Shown piece after piece: positions 55,261 to 63,387 of a DNA stretch of 64,000 bases (positions within the stretch are counted from its first letter, which is position 1; each line of letters opens with the position of its first letter). The notes below the pieces were generated by a model. It saw only the letters and a program-made list of their open reading frames with translations. It did no database searches and was not told where the DNA came from. The stretch is from assembly GCF_022369515.1 (NCBI RefSeq), contig NZ_CP059724.1:3534001-3598000 (forward strand), in the 5' to 3' direction. The position numbers and the translations under genes were made by a program. This DNA comes from Paenibacillus sp. 19GGS1-52 (lineage in GTDB: Bacteria; Bacillota; Bacilli; Paenibacillales; Paenibacillaceae).

Positions 55261-57151
55261 ATCGAGTAGGAGGGGGCGGTGAACCCCCGACCTCTCACAC
55301 CACCGTACATACCGTTCGGTATACGGCGGTTCATGAAATATTCCGTATGGAGTTGTATCTGTCCAACAAGCTCTTAAGTCCATTGCATTCCCAGTATTGG
55401 TTATTCAATGCTCGCGACAAAATTGGACTCCCTGCAATTCGCCAGTACCCTTTACGGGTATTCCCCCACTCGTAGGCTTTATTCTTAGGCATGCCTAGGG
55501 ATAAAAGCCTTTTAACTTTGGTTCGCGGGTTCTTCCATTGCTTCCATAGGCACATTCTTAGCCTTCTTCGAATCCACGCGTCCATCCTTTGAAAGATACT
55601 TGGCGTATCCCCAAGCGAGAAGTACCCGCACCATCCCATAAGATAGTGGTTTAGTTCCTTCATTCGCTCTTCCATTTTCATTGATTTCTTTCAGGAGGTT
55701 ATCTCTCGAATTCTGACCTTCGCTTTCTGTAAGGACTGCTTTGCAATTCTCACTTTCGGCTCTTTGTCTATGCTAAAACTAAACCCTAGAAACTTCCGTT
55801 TCCATGGATGGTCTACTGCGCTCTTCGCTTGGTTGACCTTGAGTTTTAGCCTCGTCTCGATGAATCGGGTGACGGATGCCTTGACTCGTTCACCTGCTCT
55901 TGGCGTTTTCACGTAGATATTACAGTCGTCCGCATAGCGGACGAAGCGGTGTCCACGTTTCTCTAGTTCCTTGTCCAATTCGTCCAAGACGATGTTGGAT
56001 AGTAACGGACTCAGAGGACCGCCTTGTGGCGCGCCTTCCGTAGTCGGCTTTACTAACCCGTTTTCCATCACGCCCGACTGAAGGTATTTACGAATCAGCA
56101 GAAGAACTTTCTTGTCCTTCACTTTCTCCGCAATCTTCATCATTAGACGGTCATGGTTGACGCGGTCAAAGAATTTCTCCAAGTCCAGATCGACTACGAA
56201 TCGATAGCCTTCTTTCATGAATTCTCTAGCTCTCCTCACCGCATCATGTCCCCGCCTTTGGGGGCGAAATCCATAACTATGCTCGGAAAAGGGTGGATCG
56301 AACAATGGGGTTAACACCTGGGCGATCGCTTGTTGAAGCATTCGGTCTGTCACCGTAGGGATGCCTAACTTCCTGACACCTCCGCCATTCGGTTTCGGGA
56401 TTTCGACCCGACGTACGGGGCTCGGCTCATAGGTTCCCTCTTCTATCGCTTGCCGTATCTTCTGCCAGTTTTGTACGATTTGTTCGCGTAAGGATTTTAC
56501 GGACATCCCATCTACGCCATGGCTTCCTTTATTCGATTCGACTCGTTTTAACGCTTGTAGAAGATTTTCCCGTGACAGCAACGGCTCCAAGATTTTTTTT
56601 ACCTCTCTTTACGTGATTTGTGCCTTCTTCTTGTGCCAAAGATGAATTCTGCCCTGCCGAAGCTCCACACGGGATTCACCGCTTCCTTCTTCAGTCAGGT
56701 CCTTTCGGATTTTCTGCTGTCATTACTCATCTTGAACGCCTAGATGCACAAATGCCTATTTCATGTTCAGCCCTTCCGCTCGTGTTGCAACACGAAAGCG
56801 TACTATGGCGTCTGCTGACTTCTGTACGTTCAGCCTGTCCTCACGGCCAGGGTTACGAAATATCTTCGCCTTCCGTACAGATCTCCCCAGGTAAGAACGC
56901 TATCTTCCTCTCCATCTATCTGCTTCATTTACTCTCGCACGTCTTTGGCAGTATGGACTTTGGCTTGTTTAGCAACCTCATCCAACGTATGCTAGCCTTA
57001 TATGAAGTTCGTGTTCCTCAGACCGGAGATTTGCCGCAGGCTTCCTTCAGATTCCACCTCGCGGAGGACACCCTTGCCTTAAGCTAATGGCTACTACTGC
57101 CTTCGCCATTCGGGACTTTAACCCTAGAGATAGCGCCCATGCTGGGCGCAC
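55261..57151 (-). mobile_element. Group II intron (class C-like) inserted after a terminator
   Basis: The 5' end GTGCGCCCAGCATGGGCGC (57151 leftward) and the conserved CTCTAGGGTTAAAGTCCCG just inside are typical of Bacillales group IIC introns. The 3' end ..GCCCCCTCCTACTCGAT is at 55261. Domain IV holds the maturase frame. The upstream exon is a terminator stem followed by a T-tract, the known target type of class C introns. Confidence 0.85.
55331..56590 (-). pseudogene. ltrA: Group II intron reverse transcriptase/maturase, split by TGA
   Basis: The reverse-transcriptase part (56590-55691) has all main blocks: SNKGSHGVDGMSVKSLREQI, VDLDLEKFFDRVNHDRLMMK, TEGAPQGGPLSPLLSNIVLD and the catalytic FVRYADDCNIYV. 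A TGA at 55691-55693 follows ..RIREITS, and the same frame continues with the maturase domain (MKELNHYLMGWCGYFSLGDT, then WIRRRLRMCLWKQWKNPRTK) to 55331. The intact length would be about 420 residues, as expected for class C. A CGA-to-TGA change would explain the stop. Splicing and mobility in cis are probably lost. Confidence 0.87.
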
Positions 57152-57152
57152 T

Positions 57153-57190
57153 AAAAAAAGATCCTGAAGTAATTTCCTCCAGGATCTTTT
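57153..57190 (-). terminator. Terminator forming the intron insertion site
   Basis: AAAAGATCCTG / CAGGATCTTTTTTT on the minus strand, directly upstream of the intron 5' end. It would have ended the gene remnant at 57233. Confidence 0.78.
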
Positions 57191-57232
57191 GAAACATGTT
57201 GAATCGCTTAACACAATTAAATTTGATTAGGC

Positions 57233-57690
57233 TCACACTTTCGAACTTGCCGGAAGTACAGTCATTGAATAATCCAATGGCGATCCTTGGTGCTGGCGAT
57301 TGGAAGGGTTCTTCTCAGTGGAGCTTGGTGGTGTCGAGTTGGAACTATTTACAGCCACCCACGTATTGCTAGTGTTTTTGTGCATCAAACCACTAGCAAC
57401 TAATTGGTTATGAAGTACACCTCATGCAGGTAGCGTATTAGGTACTTGTGATGCATCCTCATAGGTTAAATGATTAGCTGCGTTAATTAGGCGTGCTTCC
57501 GTAAGAGAATCTGTTGACCCAAAGTCCCGTACAAAAGTTCTCACTTCGGTAGAATTAACATAGAATCTCAATCTCCGTTTGGTGTAGCCTGATTGCACAA
57601 CGTCATCCATGGTAAGTTTAAGATTCACAGTATCACCACTGTGAAATTGCCCCCAGTCTCCATCCTTTTGGATTCCTCCATAGTAGAGTT
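57233..57690 (-). pseudogene. Fragment of an unrecognised, possibly phage-structural or surface protein
   Basis: One minus-strand frame encodes YYGGIQKDGDWGQFHSGDTV, then NLKLTMDDVVQSGYTKRRLR and FVRDFGSTDSLTEARLINAA to a TGA at 57422-57424. It continues in frame with VLHNQLVASGLMHKNTSNTW and a Ser/Pro/Thr-rich tail to the stop at 57233. The N-terminal side is lost before two stops near 57690. The style resembles fibre or adhesin domains, but there is no firm match. Confidence 0.4.
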
Positions 57691-57969
57691 ACTAGTCGCA
57701 CAAGTCCAGTGCCATTGATCAAGTTTATAATGGTTAATATCTGTTGAGAGTATAATTTTAGCCAATACGTCACTTTCATGTGATTAACATCGTTGCTCCG
57801 GCACGTTGATGTTCATCTGGCTGCTTCTCCTTGATTCTAACAATAGAAGCTGTTGTATTTAAGTTAAGTGCAACTGTCTTTATCAATGAAATTGCTGCAA
57901 AGGTCAATAAATTAGCTTACGGTACTGATTCGATGCCAACTTCATCAATATTTGCTGAATCCAAGTTTG

Positions 57970-58203
57970 ATTAGATATTCATCAAATCGGCAATAGTACC
58001 ATGTTCTTGTCCATTTTCGGCAATGGATACATGTACTTGTCCTTTGCTCGGGACAAGAACATGTATCCATAAATCAAAAAAACTCGGCCAGCGCGGGTTT
58101 CAATAAATATATGTTCTTGTCCTCTTACAGTTGTCCCAGATTGACGGTGACATGTCGGAGGAAAAGAACATGTATCTATTGTCGTAAACACTCCCCTTTT
58201 CAT
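57970..58203. repeat. MITE-like remnant with IS481-type ends
   Basis: AAATCGGCAATAGTACCATG followed by TTCTTGTCC (from about 57983) is repeated near 60475 and at the end of the IS481-like element (63388). Inside are further ATGTTCTTGTCC copies in both orientations but no transposase. Confidence 0.55.
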
Positions 58204-58205
58204 AC

Positions 58206-58242
58206 AAAAAAAGCACTGATTTCGATTAATCAGTGCTTTTTT
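58206..58242. terminator. Bidirectional terminator
   Basis: AAAAAAGCACTGATT / AATCAGTGCTTTTTT around TCGATT. Confidence 0.75.
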
Positions 58243-58468
58243 AGAAATTGTATTTTTTCACGTATGAATCAACATAGTTTTTAGAACATTACCCTTGAAA
58301 TTTATTGCTACATGTAATGGAGAAAATGGCTTCATCCTTGAGATATTTCTTCTCTTTTTCACTGTATCATTTGGTCAGATATAACTTCGCATCGGTCCAG
58401 CCTTTCTTGATGTGTAGGAAGGGATTTTCTTCTGAACTGCTTCGTCAATCGGTATCCGGATTGCTGAT

Positions 58469-59158
58469 TTAAAATAGATTATTAATAAATACATAAGTTT
58501 TAGGAGCAAATACGCTCAACTTTTCTTTGTAAATTTCATTAGAAAAATATAATGCAAAACACTCGGCAAAATATTCATCTTGATTGTCAGATACATGTGA
58601 AAGATACTCTTCACTATCACCTGTAAAAACATTTTGATTAAAGAGGTCTTTTACTTCTTCACTCATAGCATTTTTGAAATCGGAATTAGTAGAATACCGC
58701 ATTTTTTCATAACTGTTTCCCCAGTCGAATGCGTGCCCCACTTCGTGTAATAATGTTTTTGAAGGATCGATTGTAGTGAATTCAACCATAATCAACCTAT
58801 TTTCGATATCATGTTTTCCGTTGGATTTGGTATTTCCATTCTTAGATACATCCGAGATATCACTTACAAGATATATCTCATACTTGTTTTCAACTAGTAT
58901 ATCTTTAATGCTTTGAGGCAAATGTTTAAGACTATTTCTAATCGTTATCAGATGTATATTGTTCGGATTGATTGTTTTTTGAACGTACACATTAACAACT
59001 TCTGAAAATATCAGTTCAGCATTTTTCGGCCTGATTAACTCTTCTTTTTCATCTTGTGATGATGTGCATGAAGTCAAAGTTGTTAATAATACAATTGTCA
59101 GCGTTACAAGCATAAAGATCTTTTTAAATAAGGTGTTCTGGATTATTGATACTCCCAT
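58469..59158 (-). CDS. Lipoprotein zinc metalloprotease of the anthrax-LF-like/M34 (PPEP-like) type
   Basis: The protein has 229 residues, with an ATG at 59158 after GAGGTGACAAGC. A lipoprotein signal peptide (IFMLVTLTIVLLTTLTSCTS) ends in the lipobox cysteine. The catalytic part has the zinc motif TLLHEVGHAFDWG near residue 145 and the downstream Glu/Tyr segment NQDEYFAECFALYFSNEIY near 205, the arrangement of the lethal-factor-like fold. Short secreted members (Pro-Pro endopeptidases such as those of Clostridioides and Paenibacillus) cut between prolines in surface adhesins. Whether this one does is unknown; no PP-rich substrate gene is adjacent. It is solitary between a terminator and the gene at 59271. 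Confidence 0.8.
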   Translation of the reverse strand: MGVSIIQNTLFKKIFMLVTLTIVLLTTLTSCTSSQDEKEELIRPKNAELIFSEVVNVYVQKTINPNNIHLITIRNSLKHLPQSIKDILVENKYEIYLVSDISDVSKNGNTKSNGKHDIENRLIMVEFTTIDPSKTLLHEVGHAFDWGNSYEKMRYSTNSDFKNAMSEEVKDLFNQNVFTGDSEEYLSHVSDNQDEYFAECFALYFSNEIYKEKLSVFAPKTYVFINNLF

Positions 59159-59270
59159 GCTTGTCACCTCCGAAATAATGCGATTAGTAGTAGAAATATC
59201 GACAGTCATAGACGAAAAAAATCATAGACTGCCGATGTTTTGTTGGGTTAAAATATAGCGTTTGCTTAAT

Positions 59271-59813
59271 TTACAAGAACTTCAATAGTATACGGTTGAT
59301 TTCATGACGAGCTTGGATCCTAATTTCGCTGAATTGACTTTTTAGTTCATTATCTAATACATCGACTCCGTAGATGAACTGAAGCAAGATGTTGCGTATC
59401 TCGGGAGTCATTTCTGCATTTGTGGATTCTTTGTTAACTTCTTCAACTAACTCCTCTTGTTCAACTTTTACTTCCATAGCCTCATTAAATTCATTCACTT
59501 CGATCTCATTAGACGACACCGAAAAAAGTTTATTTGCTTGTGTGGACATCTCCATCCAGCCATAAGAATCCGCCAGTCTTTTGCTAATTAACTTCACATC
59601 ATGGCCGTTTAATGTTTCATTGTTGTTATTTGCAGCTATTACAAGTGTGAACCCATGATTAAACACATCAATCAGTTTTCCTTTGTATCTTTGGGTAGAA
59701 CTATAATAGGAGTTGAAGGCTTTCACAACGTTTTGAATGTCGTCGATGTGTTTACGGCAGTTAGCTGAGTTGCTTGGATACTTGATCAGTAATTTAGTTT
59801 CCCAATACTTCAT
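59271..59813 (-). CDS. Unknown protein with operator-like repeats upstream
   Basis: The protein has 180 residues, with an ATG at 59813 after AGGTGATATT. It is soluble. The N-terminal part (YWETKLLIKYPSNSANCRKH, then YKGKLIDVFNHGFTLVIAAN) looks like a small alpha/beta fold, the middle is acidic (MEVKVEQEELVEEVNKESTN), and the C-terminal helix ends HEINRILLKFL. No family was recognised. The upstream 95 bp carry three AAAGAACTT-type repeats, so the gene may be autoregulated or controlled by a dedicated regulator. Confidence 0.6.
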   Translation of the reverse strand: MKYWETKLLIKYPSNSANCRKHIDDIQNVVKAFNSYYSSTQRYKGKLIDVFNHGFTLVIAANNNNETLNGHDVKLISKRLADSYGWMEMSTQANKLFSVSSNEIEVNEFNEAMEVKVEQEELVEEVNKESTNAEMTPEIRNILLQFIYGVDVLDNELKSQFSEIRIQARHEINRILLKFL

Positions 59814-59826
59814 AATATCACCTCAG

Positions 59827-59920
59827 AGTTCTTTTAAAGAACTTTAATCGTTCTTACTCCTTGATATTAACACTTTAAAGAACTTTATTCAACATTTGTA
59901 TTCTTATAAGTTCTTTAAAT
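59827..59920 (-). promoter_or_regulatory. Repeated TTTAAAGAACTT motif upstream of gene 59271
   Basis: Palindromic AGTTCTTTTAAAGAACT at 59827-59843, direct TTTAAAGAACTTTATT at about 59874-59888, and inverted AAGTTCTTTAAA at 59909-59920. It is iteron- or operator-like. Confidence 0.55.
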
Positions 59921-60189
59921 CTTTATAAATTCTTCTATTCTATTTTTTCATACCGAAAAGCGCAAAAACAGGCATCCCATAACTAAAGATGCCTGCAAAC
60001 AGGGCTTCTCCTCTGTCCCCTGCTCCTGCTGACTTCCCGTGCTGAAGGCAACGCCCATATGACGGATACATCGGAACGGACAAGCGGTGAACGTCAACGC
60101 CAAGACACTTAATATGATCGACAAGCCGGATCTGATGGAGGAACTGGCTGAACGACTGCGAGTTAAAGACATGAAGGTGGAAGCTTTTA

Positions 60190-60430
60190 AACGCAACTGA
60201 GACTTTGTTCCCTCGATTCCGTTTTTCTCGAACAACCATTTGCTCCGTTCTTTCAAATCGATAAGCAATACATTTGCCTCTTCGGCTATCCGTCCGACAA
60301 CATCCAAAAATCGAGTATGTGTGTCTTTCAGAGATCAATATATGAGCTTTTTTCGGTACAGATTTATTGTTAGCTTCATCAATAACTTCTGTAATGCCAA
60401 CCAAATATCAAAGTTTGATCACCGGTCTCA
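60190..60430 (-). pseudogene. Rhamnogalacturonan acetylesterase-like fragment
   Basis: The minus strand encodes HILISERHT in one frame and then, after a shift, FLDVVGRIAEEANVLLIDLK and ERSKWLFEKNGIEGTKS, typical of the C-terminal half of SGNH-type rhamnogalacturonan acetylesterases (pectin degradation). Both ends are missing. A plus-strand fragment just left of it (about 60075-60200, NVNAKTLNMIDKPDLMEELA) looks like the end of another lost gene. Confidence 0.5.
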
Positions 60431-60469
60431 TACCTGGAACCAGAATGAGTTGATAATTAGATATTGATC

Positions 60470-60500
60470 GAATTGGCAATAGCACCATGTTCTTGTCCTT
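60470..60500. repeat. Solo IS481-type terminal sequence
   Basis: TCGAATTGGCAATAGCACCA followed by TGTTCTTGTCC matches the ends at 57983 and 63388. Confidence 0.5.
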
Positions 60501-60604
60501 TACGTATTAGATGAATTCAGGTAACGACGATATACTTGATAATTCTTTTTGCCCCAGACAGGGTTTAAACCTTCTCAAAGCCCAACGGATTATCAAGCTC
60601 CAAT

Positions 60605-60653
60605 TCCCAATTTATAGGACTGTGCTTTTGTCGCACAGTCCTATAAATTGGGA
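60605..60653 (-). terminator. Terminator of the OLD-family nuclease gene
   Basis: Perfect 21-bp stem beginning TCCCAATTTATAGGACTGTG, with a 7-base loop, 24 bp past the stop at 60677. Confidence 0.8.
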
Positions 60654-60676
60654 GTTATTTTATACCTACTACGCGC

Positions 60677-62521
60677 TCAAAACACCTCGTCTATCGTATC
60701 TTCAGTACCTGCAGCTACTAATTCCTTACTGGCTTGTGCAGCAACCATCTCCTCCAACTGAGCAATGCTTGTCCATTCAAGCGCACCTTCAGGCGGAACT
60801 TTACTATGATCCAGAAGAGCATCCAGCAGTTGTTCCACCTTTTCGAATCGTTGCTCATCGTGTTGCAAATGAATAATTGCGTTGTAGGGTTTCTCACTAC
60901 TTACTTCCTCCCCAAAATACGCTTTCTCAAAATTCCCCAGTGAGGCTAGTAGTCGAACATTTGAAGTATGCGGTCGATCTTGTATCGCTGCATATATTTT
61001 TTCGTTATGTGCCCATGCCGGATTTTTTATCGTTTTTCCCTTTCTAAGGGTTGTCGGCTTATCACTATCATGCAGGACAGAATAACGAGAACCGAAATGA
61101 TTTAGTATTTTGACTAATGAAATAATGGTAGCTTTTCCTCTTGCTCTAATAATATGTACATCCTTATATATTCCCGGCTTTGTTGCCATGATGTGCTTAA
61201 ACGCCGTATATTCCGTGTCCCCTTCTACGATAATGCAGCGTCCCCCAAAGAAGAATTCGGCAACATAAGGGTCAAAAATGTTCATAAGCTTTAAAAGGGA
61301 GCGGTCTTCATCATCTAATTTGACTCTCTCCGGACGAAATACCGTTGTCCCGGAAATGTGTCCATTAATCTGTTCTACTCGAATAATGGTTGTGTTATCG
61401 CGAGAGATGTCAATAAAAGCAGGAGAGTGTGTCGTTACAATCACTTGCCAGTTTCCCGTATTCGGTAAATCGTATAATACCCGGCAAGCCTCTCTTACGG
61501 CGTTTGGATGAAGGCATAGCTCCGGCTCGTCCAAAAGAAGGACATGAGGCCGATTCTCCTCACCTTCTATTGCTTCTTTTTTTGCCCCTTTCTTAACCCC
61601 TTTATTCACATTCGTCTCTGCAATCATTCGTAAGGCACTCCACAATAAGGTACGTCTTGCACCACTTCCTTGACGATCCAGTGTGGTTAAATGTCCATTT
61701 TCACCATGTCCCATTTTTAGCTGTGCGTTATTTACTTTTTGAAATAGATTAAGGTCACTCTCCGCTTCCTCTTCTGCCCGAGGATCAAATTTAACAACGT
61801 ATCCGGGGAAAACTTCACTGAGTAGCTCCGAGACCTGTAGTTCAATTTTTTCGATATGCCCGATGGATTCATTGATTACTTGCTGTCTTAATGTTGCGAT
61901 CGTACGAAGCAAATGTTTGTATTGAGATTCCCCCGCCTCTTCTTGAACATCTTTTACTCTCTCTTTTATGACATTGCTCAGCAGTTTGACGATGACATCC
62001 GCTTGCACTTTAGGATCTGAAAAAGCATCAACTCGATGTGGCTTTGGTCGATTATAGTTGGCGACATTGGGTGCACCCCATGGAACCGCATCTTCAGCCC
62101 AAATGTTTTTTTCTATATCGAAGCCTTGACGCTTGGGTGCACCTGGAGCAGCCCACGTCCATCTCTCCTTGACTACCTTCTCTTGGGTAAGTGAATCCGT
62201 ATGTATCCATCTCGCTCCAGGAGCATGATCCTGAACAACCGTATGAAGCTCGATCATGGGGAGAGACTCGTGATGTACCACACCACCTGGAAAGTCATCC
62301 TGCAGCAGAATTGCTTCATTGGAGCCCTCGGACATTGCTACCTCATAGGCCCGAAGAATGGAGCTTTTACCAACATTGTTTGGCCCTACTAAAACGACAA
62401 TCTTATCCAGTTCAATTGTGACTGGATGATTTCCTATTCCGCGAAAATTTTGAATGATCAATTGCTTCAGTCGAGGACGCCCTTGATTCAACGATTCTAT
62501 CGTACGCTGCTGCTCGCTCAT
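60677..62521 (-). CDS. OLD-family ATP-dependent nuclease (ABC ATPase + TOPRIM)
   Basis: The protein has 614 residues, with an ATG at 62521 after GGAGGAATAGAA. The N-terminal half is an SMC/RecF-like ATPase: Walker A VVLVGPNNVGKSSILR (about 43-58), signature-like LDRQGSGARRTLLWSAL and Walker B HVLLLDEPELCLHP, then VTTHSPAFIDI. The C-terminal TOPRIM nuclease has CIIVEGDTEYTAF with the acidic pair VLHDSDKPT. This is the class 1 OLD layout (P2 Old, GajA-like), often used in phage defence. No adjacent UvrD-like (GajB) helicase or second defence gene is seen, so it is a solitary OLD enzyme. Confidence 0.9.
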   Translation of the reverse strand: MSEQQRTIESLNQGRPRLKQLIIQNFRGIGNHPVTIELDKIVVLVGPNNVGKSSILRAYEVAMSEGSNEAILLQDDFPGGVVHHESLPMIELHTVVQDHAPGARWIHTDSLTQEKVVKERWTWAAPGAPKRQGFDIEKNIWAEDAVPWGAPNVANYNRPKPHRVDAFSDPKVQADVIVKLLSNVIKERVKDVQEEAGESQYKHLLRTIATLRQQVINESIGHIEKIELQVSELLSEVFPGYVVKFDPRAEEEAESDLNLFQKVNNAQLKMGHGENGHLTTLDRQGSGARRTLLWSALRMIAETNVNKGVKKGAKKEAIEGEENRPHVLLLDEPELCLHPNAVREACRVLYDLPNTGNWQVIVTTHSPAFIDISRDNTTIIRVEQINGHISGTTVFRPERVKLDDEDRSLLKLMNIFDPYVAEFFFGGRCIIVEGDTEYTAFKHIMATKPGIYKDVHIIRARGKATIISLVKILNHFGSRYSVLHDSDKPTTLRKGKTIKNPAWAHNEKIYAAIQDRPHTSNVRLLASLGNFEKAYFGEEVSSEKPYNAIIHLQHDEQRFEKVEQLLDALLDHSKVPPEGALEWTSIAQLEEMVAAQASKELVAAGTEDTIDEVF

Positions 62522-62899
62522 TTCTATTCCTCCCATACATCGTTCTTCACCTCAACAGTAAACTACCTAATTATGGATTTCAATCTTTTTATAGATCGGT
62601 CTTCCATTCCCTTCAATGATAATTACAGTTACGAATGGCGACATGCAAAAAAGGGATTATTTCCCTCTTAGGAAACAATCCCTTCATTAACACGATGCAA
62701 ATTAAAACCTAGTTAAGGATAAAAATCTCTCAACATATCGCGCATTTCCTCTTGATATTAATATCCGAACGTTTGCTTCCCGGTCGGTTCCAGCGGCGGG
62801 ATGGCCGGCTGCAGCAGCATCGCGCACCTGGTTGCTTCCGGGCGGCGTCGGCTTTATAGACTGATCCACGATTAACATACGTAAAAGAGCAAAAACAAA
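62522..62899. other. Gene-free stretch with a hairpin
   Basis: A stem AAGGGATTATTTCC / GGAAACAATCCCTT (62651-62684) lies upstream of the OLD gene and may end an incoming transcript. No gene recognised. Confidence 0.5.
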
Positions 62900-63290
62900 A
62901 AAATAAAGTATTAGACTGACTGTACACAGGTGCAGCAGCTGGTCGTCCACCTTATTTTTTTCCTGCTGACGGTTTATCAAACTCCAAAACACCATAATAT
63001 CAACAAATTCAGTCTACGACTTTATTTTTTTTCTACATCTGCAGCCGATTACGGCGGCCATTTACTTTGTGAAGCTTCTTTTTGTAGAAAGAAAATAAAG
63101 TGTTAGACTGAAAATAAAGTATTAGACTGTGATAATAAAGTTGTAGACTGGTGCTCCGGATGAAGCCGGGCTTCTCGTTCGGCGCGGCCCGCACGATTTC
63201 CTGGTTCTCTTTAGAAGCCCCAGACAGCGGACCGTCAACCGGTTACGTCGACCAACTGCTTCTCAAGCTTCATTCTAATACTTTATTTTC
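62900..63290. repeat. Arrays resembling Tn7 TnsB-binding sites
   Basis: Copies of AAAATAAAGTATTAGACTG at 62902, three in tandem at 63091, 63110 and 63131, and inverted copies at 63010 and 63271. The 20-bp period and the sequence resemble the Tn7 right-end repeats. No tns gene is in the window. Confidence 0.6.
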
Positions 63291-63387
63291 TGTTTTGTTC
63301 GTTTTGGGCACTCTTTGATGCTTCAGTTTAATACTTATTTTTTATTGCCTGACGATTTTCATTACCGTAAACCGCGTAAAATCTCAA

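Noticed and set aside
56620..57087. Plus-strand frame of 155 codons
   Set aside because: It is antisense to the structured 5' part of the group II intron, so openness is explained by RNA constraints.
59940..60404. Two overlapping minus-strand frames as complete genes
   Set aside because: They contain the frameshifted esterase fragment; neither has a proper start or the family's catalytic Ser.
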